Assembly (NCBI RefSeq): GCF_042242105.1
Contig: NC_092029.1
Location: 19,330,885-19,394,884 of the forward strand
From: Pempheris klunzingeri
Taxonomy: Eukaryota; Chordata; Actinopteri; Acropomatiformes; Pempheridae
Direction of reading: 5' to 3'
DNA: 64,000 nucleotides
In this document: positions 47,215 through 58,362 of the stretch, in pieces
How positions within the stretch are numbered: position 1 is the stretch's first letter
Layout: each line of letters begins with the position of its first letter
Notes under the pieces: generated by a model
The model's database searches: none
What the model was told of the DNA's origin: nothing
What the model saw: only the letters and a program-made list of their open reading frames with translations
Program-made: the position numbers and the translations under genes

Positions 47215-50200
47215 GTGGGTTATTTTCCCTCACATATTTAGCCAACAAGCTACCAAGCTAGCGTCAGTGATAACGGTAACGCTAGTGTACGTTCTGGCTC
47301 TTGGATGATCCAATGAAAGGTTTGATTTCAAAGCCAAACTATGCTTGAATGTACAGGGAAGCTCCAGTTAGCGTTTGCTCACTTATACAATGAAAGCATG
47401 TGCAGTGGTTGCTGCTAAACTTCGGCCAATTGGCGAATCCCACCGCTGACATGGCTCGCTCACCTAGTTACTAGCGCACACACACGCTAGCTGATTGCTG
47501 TGTCTGCAGGAAGTGTTTAACCATAATGTTATTGACGTTACCATTCCTCGAGGAATGTATCTAATAACGTGTCGTAAAATGGTTGCGACACACCAATACC
47601 ACCCTGTTTCTGTGTTTGGTTCAGCGTGGGAGCAGCTCCTAGTTACTCTGTTGTATGTCAGCCGAAACAATTGTACTTGAAGCCTCACGTTAGCTTCAAG
47701 CCATGTATGTTTGGCAACACGCGCGTGCACGTGAGAATACGTTAACGTCGCTGCTTGTCCGTGGCGTAAATATAACCCCCGGGGCTAGCAAGATGAAGTG
47801 GGGCTGCTCCTTTGTCGGGTTTGTTGTAGTCAACCACCTAAAGCCAGCTGTCAACAACGTGGCCAGTTTAAGTTAACTACCTGTGAAAGCAAAAAGACTT
47901 CAGAAGAGAACGGCTCGGTTTGTGAGGGTTTTTTAAAAAAAAATATTTTTCGCGATGAATTTCGTGCGTGTGTGTGTACGTGCCGAATCGAGCGGACGCG
48001 TTTGCACCACAGTTTCAAGCTAAAAAAAAACAGTAGGACACAAACCAGCCCAGTCTCCCCTGAGTCCCGCACGTTGTCAATAAGTAAGCCATCTGTACAG
48101 GGCAGAAAAATAAGAGGAGAGAGGGTCTTTTGTTGTGTACTTCTTGGTGACATGAAATGTGTCCTTCAGGGCTGCAGTGTGATGCATTTTCCTTTCAATT
48201 AACAGTTGACCACGTTAGTAATCAGTAAGAGATTAATCATGAATAAGATACATTTAGGCATGTCTTTTTCAGTTCAAGTTTTATTTAAAAAAAAGCAGCA
48301 CATTATTAATGTGAAACATAAATTCACGAAAGCAAAAACAATTTCTTTAAAGAGAATGATAAAACAGTGAGGCTCTCGTCCTTCTGTCCTTATCCAACAA
48401 ATGGTGCCTCCAAACAAAACGCTGTCAGATGGCGCGCAATTAGTGCGATTTCCAGACTAAGCTAGACCAAACCCAACTCAATTATTATTATTTTTTTAAA
48501 TAAAGTGATCCATAAAAGGAAATCCGAGCGGTTTACATCGTAAGAAATGAACATATCTATGTGCAGTCAGGAGTAAGTGGTGAGTGCAGAAAAATACTCT
48601 ACATACAACATATTTATGACCTACTGACGTCACAACTGGTTCAGGAAGTCACAAAACCACTAGTTCATGGATATTTCAATCAGGCAGACAGTGAGCCAAC
48701 ATGAGATTATTTGACAAATTAGTGCACGCTGTTCATCTTTGTTCATATTGTTTTGGGGGGTCATGGCTAGACCGAATGCTACTTTTTCAGAAACTGCAAA
48801 GCTCTTGTGAGAGTTTGAGAGACAGCTGGAAGCCAGTGCTGGCCACTCACCCCAGCACCTGAAAGTAACTGCACCCTAAGTTTGTCTTTCTTTTTGTTGT
48901 ACTGCTTCTTGCCGTAGCCAGTAATTGTACCTCAGGAGGGGATGCAGTATCCTAGTCCAATGTTGGTCAGTAGCTCACAGAGTTCCTCACCGTCTGCCTC
49001 CTTTTTTTAGGCATTATGTCCTGTCCACCATTAACTACAGCCTCAGAGTTATTGTCTGTGGACACACATCACTACATGCTATTCTAGCTAACTCTGACTT
49101 GAGAGTTTGTTGGGAGGACATTGCTCCACTTTTTTGCTTTGGCTTCCCTGCAACCGTCGAGGTCTGACTATTACATGGTACAACATTGACGTTGCATTGG
49201 AATTGTATTTTAAGATGGTGTCACTACGCTTACGTTGCGCATGAATGCTCCCATGCATCAATTCATAAAATTTCATCATAGCACATAGGCCTTGCCCACA
49301 GTAAAACAGTTTTTACGTCGACTGTTCCCATGTTGTATGAGTTATACTAACAAAATTATGCTCATGTATAGTTATTAATACAGAATATAAGGACTTTTTC
49401 CTGAAAAAAGCACAAATCACTGCAAAACAGGCCCCGTGTAAACATTCATTATAAGAAAAAAGATATGAATCTTACTGATCTGTAGTTAATTACAGTAACA
49501 AATCACCCAAACCAAAGTGCAGAAATAAAAAAGAACAAATCTCAACACCTGACTGTGGTTCTGCCACTAAACATTGATAACAAAGCCTGGTTATTATATT
49601 CTTCATATTTCTCCATTATAATAACCCATTCCTCTTTACTGAAGTAGGTGGCATGCGATCAATTACTGTTCTTCTTTTATTTGAGAAAACATTCAGGAAT
49701 TTTTTGCAAGAAGTCTTAAGTGGTTTATCAAACACCCCTTTTGTGTGAATGTGCACAGAGGAGTGGGAAGCAGAAAGCCTGAGCTAAGTGACAGCTGATA
49801 GCCACCTTCATGATGACCATCATCTCTGGTTGTGAGTTTAAGGTTTTGTTGAGGCAGCTCATGCTAAGAAACCCTGGCTCGATAGAACTTGCTTTGTAGT
49901 ACAGTCCTTGCAACAGTATCAATCCAGATCTCAGTAACAGTATTGTAACAAATCACACAAACATAAGTGCACACTGAACTGACCATAGCCCCAATTGCAT
50001 GGGACTAGAATTGCCAGGGCACCTACTGTGATTTAGAAATCAATTCTGATTTTTAGGTGTCTGGTTGGATTGACTCAATTCTTGATTGAATTAATTGAAA
50101 AGTTATTCAGTCACCTGCTCCAATATACTGTGTGGCAAACCATGTACCAATTTCCTTCGTCCACTGAAATACACAATTAGCAGTTATGACAATGATCCAC

Positions 50201-51339
50201 AGCTTCTTCATTTAAAAAAAGTTTACAGCATTAATTAATGAATGAATTCATTGAAAGCATCATACAGTGTGTTATTAATGTTAAATCTCCATCTGTGGAG
50301 AACAGCCATATTTTCTTCCTTCAACAAACATTTAGAAAATCTATTTTTGACATTTGTGAATCAATTCAGAATTGTAGGAGATATGAATCTTGATGTGAAC
50401 CATTACCCCTAGAAGTTACGCCTTGTGTTGCATGCAGCACATTAGCATAGGATAAGCGAAGAGTGTATTTTACTTGAATTTACTGACCTTATCCCCCCCA
50501 ATGTTTCCTTAGCAGCAGGGGGAAAGGGTTGTGTTGTACCTGGATGGCGCATGCATGGGCGCTGGCATCAGCATGAATACCAGTAGGTCATTTAAAAAGC
50601 TGAAATAAAACGAGACTTGACTGTACAACAGGTTACCAACGTCCTATTGTGATTCACTGAGTTTGTTACGTAACCTAACGTTAGCTGGAACATTATTTCA
50701 CATATTATTAGTGTTAATAATGATTAGTTGGCCATGAATATCAATGGAGAATACATTGAGATATATATATACCATCTCAAGGTAAACTAGCTAAGTCTAC
50801 CTAATCCTATCCTCTGCCTTTTGATGACTCTGCCTAAGGAGAAAATGCTGAACTCACACTGTTGTTTACTTGGTTGTCATGATTTCACAAGTGATAGATG
50901 TCCTGTTCCACTACAGGCGACTCTTCCTTTGAGTTCAGTGCCACAGACAGCATCGCAGAGTCGTGTAATTACAACTTAATGACATTTCATGAAACTCTGA
51001 AGCAGCCCCAGCAATAGTAAGACATGTATCTTGAATGCAAGGGGTGTCGCCTCGGCCTCAGTAATGGAGATGCACATTCCTAATGTGCACACAAGAAGCA
51101 GGGTGGCAGTTTTTAACCTTGACCAGGACACTGGTCAAGGGATACATCTTTTATCACATAGCGTTTCAATGGAGAAGAATGAAAAATCTTCCACTGTATC
51201 TATTACTGATTTTGAACAGCATTCAAATGTCTTGTGGATATTCTCTGTTTTTGTCATTTGTCATCTTTTGACAAGAAATTGACAGACTTGTTGGACTTTT
51301 TTTTTTTTTTTTACACTGTTTATTATACATAGTTTTAAA

Positions 51340-51840
51340 AGATGGCACACAAGGGTAAAAGAAAATCATCTAAGGTGCACCAACAATGAATTCGACACTT
51401 ACACCATAGTATATGGAATCTCAGACCCCTCAGACACGTGGTCAGAACAGTACTTAGGTATGCTGTGCTATTTAAACCATGCTCTAGTATTAGAGGACCT
51501 AAAGTGCACCAAGAAAATATCTTCCACCCCATTAAACCACCAAGCATCCCGAACAGTTGACATATGGCAGGATGGATCCATGGATAATGTTGTGTACACC
51601 ATCCTGACCCTACTGTCTATATGTGGCAGCAGAAACCAAGATTTGTCAGACAAGGTGATTTTTATTTTCTTCCAGTTTTCAACTGTCCAACTTTGATGAG
51701 CCAGCAGCCTCAAATTCCTGTTCTTAGTGGACAGGAGTGCTGTGGTTTCCTGCTGCTGTAGCCCTCCACATCAAGGTTCCACGTGTTGTGCATTCAGAGA
51801 TGCTCTACTTCACAGTACTGGGCTATGATAACTAGGGCAG
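51340..51840. repeat. Putative interspersed repeat in znf292 intron 1, unclassified
   Basis: The segment ending near ctccacatcaaggttccacg and gtgttgtgcattcagagatg resembles a repeat common in fish genomes. It is recognised only by recollection, with no termini or coding motif visible. No second copy is present in this window. Confidence 0.3.
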
Positions 51841-52257
51841 GAGATTGTTAAATTGCTAGATTGCTTGTTTTTATAGGATGGAGATATTTACATCTAATTG
51901 GAGTTTGTTCTAATATTTCCATTTTTTTTCTTTCTTGAATGTTAACAGTCAAGAGCCCAGAGGGAGCTGCTGTGGGTGGAGGGTTAGTGTGAAGGCTGAA
52001 GTTGAGCCATCTGAGAAGCAAAGAACATGCTCTGTAGATGGAGCTGTGTTTGCACTTGGCTTGGTTCTCCTTCCTACACTGCCCTGCAGGTATCCAGCCT
52101 GGCAAGACTGCATTTCATTTTCTGACCAAGTCAGCATTAATGTCAATGATGAATCAATCATGATGAAGGACTGCATATTCAACCACTATGCATTCATATT
52201 TCTGAAGAAAAACATAAACATCCCAAGCCTGTGGAGGATTTTTTTCTTTAACAAGCT

Positions 52258-52360
52258 GTATGTATGTATGTATGTATGTATGTATGTATGTATGTATGTG
52301 TGTATGTATGTATGTGTGTATGTATGTATGTATGTGTGTGTGTGTGTGTGTGTATGTATG

Positions 52361-52399
<39 letters not shown>

Positions 52400-52536
52400 A
52401 TGTATGTATGTATGTATGTATGTATGTATGTATGTATGTATGTATGTATGTATGTATGTATGTATGTATGTATGTATGTATGTATGTATGTATGTATGTA
52501 TGTATGTATGTATGTATGTATGTATGTATGTATGTA

Positions 52537-52571
<35 letters not shown>

Positions 52572-52581
52572 ATGTATGTAT
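52258..52581. repeat. Compound (TATG)n/(TG)n microsatellite, 324 bp, znf292 intron 1
   Basis: TATG units interspersed with at least three TG runs (about 52334-52352, 52360-52382 and 52538-52555). The mixed order suggests TG tracts arose from TATG by A-to-G changes and slippage. Stop-free frames on both strands (Met-Tyr-Val-Cys or Ile-His-Thr-Tyr repeats) are not genes. Confidence 0.95.
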
Positions 52582-53360
52582 TTTTTTCAAATCTAAGTTT
52601 GTTTTGTATTTAACCATGAGCCCAACACAATGCCTCAATTATATTTATGCATTGTGCAAGCTATGAATGCATTCAACTTAGTCAAACCAATCTGAGAACT
52701 GAATAGCTCTTGGTTAGGAATGGTCCACGTCACAGCCTAGCTTTTTTTCCCCCTGTTTTTATAAAAATTTGGGTTTTGTTTTCAGTAGCATTGCCCCTTG
52801 TTTCCGAAGTGGTCAAACAATCAGATTTAAACAAGTCACCAGTATACATGGCAGGTTAAAGTTCCCACAGGATACAGCACCACAGGCTTAATGGCTGGGA
52901 TGTTTATGTTAATTTTATTTTTTATTTCTTAGCTGCCCTCTCTCCACTATCACTATCTTCAGTCCAGCAGCGGTCCCCCATTAGTGGTGAATAACAGTAT
53001 TGTGGCGTAATAAATACACAGAACACAGATGTATTAAGAAGGCATTTGTCCTCATGACGGTAACACCAGCGCTTCTCCGGTCAATGTGTATTTGGTCCAG
53101 CAACAGCATGTCGACCAACTGGCCAGAAGACGTCAGCTGGAGATATTATCAACATCTTGGGCCAGTCGAACAGTGTACAGTCTTCTGAGAGCTTTTCTGT
53201 TGAAGCTTTTGATTCAGTGGCACTCACTTTTCTGTCTTTTCAGCCTTGATAGTTGTTCTTGCTCGTGCTATATACCCAACCTTCTGTTTTTATTTTCAAA
53301 CTGTTGAAGTTATCGGTACAAAATTTTAATTTGTGAATTCCTGTGGTTTCCTCACTATAG

Positions 53361-53515
53361 ACGCTGCTGGAGTATGTGGGCCGTTGGAGGATAGAGGAAG
53401 AGCCTTTGCCACTGGTGGAAGTGTACATAGTTGCCCTGTTGAGCTATGCCCAGGCCTCTACTTACCTCTCTCTGCAGTGTGAAAATGTTCCTCTTGTGGT
53501 TGAGAGGTTGTCACT
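53361..53515 (+). CDS. znf292: znf292 coding exon 2
   Basis: The acceptor tcactatag is followed by TLLEYVGRWRIEEEPLPLVE, then VYIVALLSYAQASTYL and CENVPLVVERLSL, aligning without gaps to human TLLEYAEKW. The donor is CT|gtaagt, leaving a Leu codon split in phase 2. This belongs to the conserved N-terminal helical region that precedes the zinc fingers. Confidence 0.92.
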
Positions 53516-53746
53516 GTAAGTACCATTAGATTAATTGATTTGATTGAACTGCAGATAATATTTAGTTTACCCCTATAATTGATAAGCACTCTATTGAATG
53601 CAACCCTGTCACAGAAGTTAAATGATAGCTTTCTAGTTAATTCTGTCAAAGTTTCATGCTAATGTTTAAATGCTAACGGTGCTTAACATGTTTAAAATGC
53701 AGGCGGCTATCAATATGTCTCTGTTGATTGCCCATTCGTTCTGCAG

Positions 53747-53825
53747 GAGTTTTGTGGAGCTTTTGCTCTCGCTGAAGAGGGACATTCCAGATGGCTTATG
53801 GAAACAATTTAGGTCATCTGTGCAG
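53747..53825 (+). CDS. znf292: znf292 coding exon 3
   Basis: Short 79-nt exon. The acceptor ttctgcag is followed by the G that completes Leu, then SFVELLLSLKRDIPDGLWKQ and FRSSVQ, matching human SCVELLLCLPVELSDKQWEQ. The donor is CAG|gtaaag in phase 0. Confidence 0.92.
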
Positions 53826-54232
53826 GTAAAGATGAGGATTCTTATTTTAAAAAAAGACATTTGAATTTAATTTTAAAACTTTTAGACCAGAACTAAGCCT
53901 AAGGTTATGTGCCGCAAAACTAAACGCCACCACCCCTCAACTTGTTTAACTTCCTTTGTTGTTTGTCAGTATGTAAGTGATTAACATCATTTAAAGATTC
54001 CACTTTTGTACATTTAGTTTTGAAATATCTCAGCTTTCCACAACCTGTGCTAAACACTGTTAGATCTTCAAATTCAAGTGAGGAATTAGGACTAAGATCT
54101 AAATTTACTTTATTTCAGTATTTGCAATTCAGACTCCATCAAAATCTAATTGGTAAATGGGTTCAAACCACAGTCAGTCACACACCTTCTGCATTGTGCT
54201 TTTTAATAATTGAGTTTTCCTGTTGTGTACAG

Positions 54233-54368
54233 TTTGCTTATAGTATGCTTCAGGAGAATGGAATCACTCAGCTGTCCCTGCTGTCTGCTTTGGGCCAGTA
54301 TGATGGCGTTTGGACCAACAGGGTCCTCCAAGGCATTCTGTCAAATGAAAACCTACAGACTGAACAAG
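54233..54368 (+). CDS. znf292: znf292 coding exon 4
   Basis: The acceptor gttgtgtacag is followed by FAYSMLQENGITQLSLLSAL, then GQYDGVWTNRVLQGILSNEN and LQTEQ. It aligns with the human segment containing HFLATLAQETGVWKNPVLCT. The donor AAG|gtgagt leaves one base, phase 1. Confidence 0.9.
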
Positions 54369-55473
54369 GTGAGTTCCTGAGAGCCTTTTCAGAGTTCTGT
54401 GCTCAGAAAACCTTGCAATGCTGTGGAATTTCAAAATTGTGTTGTCCTAGTCTGAAAAGGTCATGGAGTTAGTTAGTAAGTTTTGGAGAATTCCTGGAAT
54501 TTTGTTGTGTGTAATGAAAGTAATGGTTAAAGTAACCCTCCATATATAACCGTCCGTGTAATGTAACATAATGTCATTATAAACAATCATGCTGACATGA
54601 CAATATCAGTGACAATTATGATTAGATCATTATAATTATATAATGATTATTCATTACTTGATTTCTTTCTCGCAACACCCTTTTTTTGATTTGCTAATGT
54701 GTCATTTATTTTTACATAAATATTTTAGCGAAATTGTAGAAAGTTGCATGTTTTTTCTTCAATAATTTCCTTGTGAAGAGACTCAGTAACTTCAAACCAC
54801 TAAACCCTGTGCTGTACTTGTTCAGTGTAGTATTAACTTCCGGTATTCATTGGCATGAGTCTAGTGTGACACTTTAAAAGAAACACATCATAACAACCAT
54901 GCAGCATGGTGTTGGCAGCATCATCAAGCCATGGCGGGTTTGTGAAGATAGAGACTGTAATGTATGAAGCAAAATAGGTGATGACAGATGGAGCCTGTAT
55001 TAATTTCACTTCAACCACTGTACATCACATGCTGACTAATGAATTAAGGTTTGAAAAACATCAGAAAAGTAGAAACTTAAGAGTCAGAAACTAAGGAATT
55101 ACTTTAAGAATTACTTTATTAATACTGTTGAATTTCAAGAACAGGTTTAAGCTGTGCCACCATCTGCCTAAGAAGCTTGTCATAATTGTAGATATCTATT
55201 TTATTGCATATTTGATATAAATATATGAAATTAATTACATTATATTGCTCTTCATAAGAATAATTACATTTCTATAATTGTTGATCCTAAGAAAATGGTG
55301 TGGTATAACCTGATTTCTGTTTAGTCTTACAGCTGTTACTAGAAATAAAATTCAGAAAATCTCATTGAGATCAAGATGCCTTGTGCAAGAGTCCTGAGAA
55401 TCACGACAAGAAAATGTAGTCACTCAGAATAACCATCATACTAATAACAGCAGTCAAATATTGTTAAAAATAT

Positions 55474-55507
55474 AAGCTAGTAAACCTTTTAAAAGGTTTA
55501 CTAGCTT
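55474..55507. repeat. Perfect 34-bp palindrome without spacer
   Basis: Arms AAGCTAGTAAACCTTTT and its exact reverse complement meet at 55490/55491. Allowing one mismatch it extends to 40 bp (55471-55510). It lies in znf292 intron 4 just before the SINE. Confidence 0.95.
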
Positions 55508-55531
55508 GTATGTGTATTGCAGTTAATTGGA

Positions 55532-55717
55532 GTAAATGGGAAAGGGACTGCTCTTGCTTGGCGCCTTTCCACTCACTCCGACCGCTCAAAGCACTTTAAC
55601 ACCACTTTCACATTCACACATCATTCACACATTGATTGCAACCTGCCAATGGAAAGTTATCATTCGGGACACTTGACTGCCAATCTTCTGATTGTTTTAC
55701 CGCTGAGCCACAGCCGC
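55532..55717 (-). mobile_element. tRNA-derived SINE, copy 4 (antisense, znf292 intron 4)
   Basis: Reverse complement shows gcggctgtggctcagcggta (A-box region) and the tail region matching cactcactccgaccgctcaa in the given orientation. The middle is diverged from copies 1 and 2. It begins about 25 bases after a perfect 34-bp palindrome. Confidence 0.65.
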
Positions 55718-56269
55718 TTACCAAATGAGGTGCATTTCAGTGGTTTAAGGTAGTAACAGCAGCAGCATACAGGATCTCCATAATCCAACGGTGGATTTTA
55801 TGATGCGTCCTCTGTTTTCAAAGGAGAAGTGAGCTCTGTTTTGGTGTAAGAGCCCAATTTGATTTTTAATGTTTGAGCAAGATGTTCAACATGTGTTTTG
55901 CAGTACAACCACTGGTTTGCACTCTTGTGAAACACACACAATTTGTATTTTTGGAGTTTAGAACAAGCTTTAGATTAAACAGGATGGTCTGGAGGTGATT
56001 AAAAAAACATAACTGTAATCTGGAGGTCTGATGGCATACATGCTGATTAACTGCTTCAACCATGTCATTAATAATGGGCCTGTTTTCATTGTTTTGTTTG
56101 ATTGTTGCAGTGATATGACATTATGTTTAAGTATGTATGATAACAGATGTGATGAAGTTAAGCATTTTCCGTATTTGCTGTGTGAAGGATGCACTCTTGT
56201 TGCACAAGTAAAACACAATTAATAAAATCTGACTAAAATGTCACTAACAATGTTGTCACTGGTTTTCAG

Positions 56270-56472
56270 TCAATGAGTTCCTGGTACAGGAGGGGCTGGT
56301 CCTGTTGGAGATGAGAGTTAAGCAGCTGATGAAGGAGAGTCAGCTGGGAAAAGCTGCACTGCTGGCAAAGACGTGCTTAGGGTGTCCTGCCTTCCAAGGG
56401 AAAGGGCCTTTCAAACAGATGTACCTTGTCTGCCTCTGTGCTACCTCAGAACAGGATCAGCTGATGGATGAG
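56270..56472 (+). CDS. znf292: znf292 coding exon 5
   Basis: The acceptor ggttttcag is followed by TC, which completes the Val of VNEFL, a motif identical in human ZNF292. Then come LLEMRVKQLMKESQLGKAAL and KGPFKQMYLVCLCATSEQDQ, again with direct human counterparts. The donor is GAG|gtaagt in phase 0. Confidence 0.92.
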
Positions 56473-56877
56473 GTAAGTGTGGCTACATAGTTAGGTTCAC
56501 AAACTTGCATCTGCATGTGACTGAACACGCAAGAGTTTGGTAAAGTGTCTGGTGCTTTAAGGATTCAATCACACCAGGCAGAATTTAGCATTATATTAGT
56601 TGAATCAAGCAGACCACTGTTACAGTACAATATTGCCCCATTATGTTACACATTTTACTTTTTATTTTTAACTGTTTACATTATATATGGACTTAGGAAA
56701 GTGTCTTGAGATTGCCCTCAAGGAAGAAAATAATTCTGTTCAATGCACCTTGCTGCCAACCTTATACGACTTCTGTCACTAGAAATATTGACTGACGAAG
56801 CTCATAAGTGTTTCCTTAAGTGTATGTTTATTGGTTACCAGTGAAGCTCACCTTATACTTGGAATCCATCTGTACAG

Positions 56878-57014
56878 CTTTCAAAGGAGGACTGCCGCGA
56901 TGCATTAGAGATGATCTGCAACCTGGAGTCAGATGGAGACGAGAGGGCAGCTTTCAGCTTATGTTCAGCGTTCCTGACCCGGCAGCTTCTCCACAGAGAT
57001 GCCTACTGTGCTTG
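56878..57014 (+). CDS. znf292: znf292 coding exon 6
   Basis: The acceptor ctgtacag is followed by LSKEDCRDALEMICNLESDG, then DERAAFSLCSAFLTRQLLHR and DAYCAW, matching human DCKDALEMICNLESEGDEKS. The donor TG|gtaaga splits the Trp codon in phase 2. Confidence 0.92.
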
Positions 57015-57405
57015 GTAAGAAAACACAAGCGATTTGACGGTCCTCAGTATAGGCTTTATTTATAAGCTGTGTGTTATGGAGGGAAGAACAGATGGGGATT
57101 CTGTCAGTCCTGGAATTTACATCTGTCTTAAAATGAAATGAGTAAGGCTATGTTTACGACAAATACTAGTGTTAAAATTGAATATAGAATTTGTCTGCAT
57201 ATGCTCGTTCAGTCCAAACGAAATAGCAGCATATAATGAATCACTTGCATAAAATCAGTATGTAGTGTTTTTAACGCTAAGCTGTTCTAGGACGTGTTTG
57301 TGTCAGCGTGTTGTGGTAGCAGTATCGAGAGGCTTGTGGTCATAGAAAAATGAACAGATACTGAACTGACAATTCATGGGCCATGAATTCTTTTCTTCAA
57401 ATCAG

Positions 57406-57547
57406 GGAGCTCACTCTGTTTTGGAGCAAGCTGCTGAAACGATTAGAGCCATCAGAGCAGGCCTTCCTCGACAGATGCCGCCAGATGTCCTTACTTTCCA
57501 AAACCGTGTACCACATCCTGTTCCTCATCAAGGTTATCCAATCAGAG
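57406..57547 (+). CDS. znf292: znf292 coding exon 7
   Basis: The acceptor cttcaaatcag is followed by G, which completes Trp, then ELTLFWSKLLKRLEPSEQAF, LDRCRQMSLLSKTVYHILFL and IKVIQSE, nearly the human sequence. The donor is GAG|gtcagt in phase 0. Confidence 0.93.
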
Positions 57548-58362
57548 GTCAGTAAACAGTCTGCTGTCATGGTCCTGTTAAGGTGTGCCCACTGAAAAAC
57601 GGAAGCGGTCATCACCCTTTAACTCACAACTATTGTGTAATATGCTTTCCCACATAGTGTCTCAATACATTTATTTTAGCCTGTGTTTGCCTTCAAGTTT
57701 TAAGATGTCTTTTTTTAATCAAATGCTTAACTGTATGCAAGCTTGTTTCAGAGTGAAAAAAGTGCCAACAGATGAATAGAAAATTTTCTTAACCTCTCTC
57801 TGCAGCATAACTGAATTTTCACTGTCCTTTTGTTTGATCATTAGGGTTTGACAAAATCATGTGGTTGGCATTAGCTGTAAGCAACAAACCTTAAAAGCCC
57901 AAAGCATGGAAGACAAATGGAGGTGTATTAAGCTGTGTTTTGGCACTTGTGTAAGGTGGCTCAAACAGTTCTGCTCTGTAAAGGAATACAGTGTACTTTT
58001 TTCAAAGCCACCTTTTAGGTCTACAGTGGCTGAGCTTTTGATACTGAAGAGATTCTGGTTGGAGTATTCCTTTAATGTCCTCAAAATGTGTTGTCTTGCT
58101 TTTTGTGTATAATGCATAAAGTGATAATGTTATGATTAATGATTCAGTGATGATTAACTTTATTATTGATGGGAGAAATTAACATCACCAGCGGCCATTT
58201 GTTGTTGCTGGTAACTTTTCATGGTCAAACAGGAGATTAGTTAAAAGTGTTTCCTGTGAATGAAGTTGCTTTATTAATTGTGAAAGTTCCAGGTGAGTTT
58301 CAGAACAATTGTGTTCAATGTGTTTGGCAGCTTTGAATTATTCTGCTTTCTCTTTCTCATAG

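Larger units (their letters stand above)
47215..53360 (+). other. znf292 intron 1 (6.1 kb)
   Basis: Phase-0 intron. The first kilobase stays moderately CpG-rich. No coding exon or RNA gene was recognised inside. It contains a putative interspersed repeat (about 51340-51840) and a long compound TATG/TG microsatellite (52258-52581), listed separately. The remainder, including 48200-51300, shows nothing recognisable. Confidence 0.8.
53516..58362 (+). other. znf292 introns 2-7
   Basis: Six introns at 53516-53746, 53826-54232, 54369-56269, 56473-56877, 57015-57405 and 57548-58362, all GT...AG. The only repeats seen are a perfect palindrome and an antisense SINE in intron 4. The other introns show nothing recognisable. 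Confidence 0.8.

Noticed and set aside
51935..52666. Frames of up to 243 codons on both strands across the TATG array
   Set aside because: They consist of Met-Tyr-Val-Cys or Ile-His-Thr-Tyr repeats that a TATG microsatellite yields in any frame.
53000..53188. Extra znf292 exon in intron 1
   Set aside because: The frame has no counterpart in ZNF292, and exon 1 joins exon 2 (53361) directly in phase 0 at the human junction.
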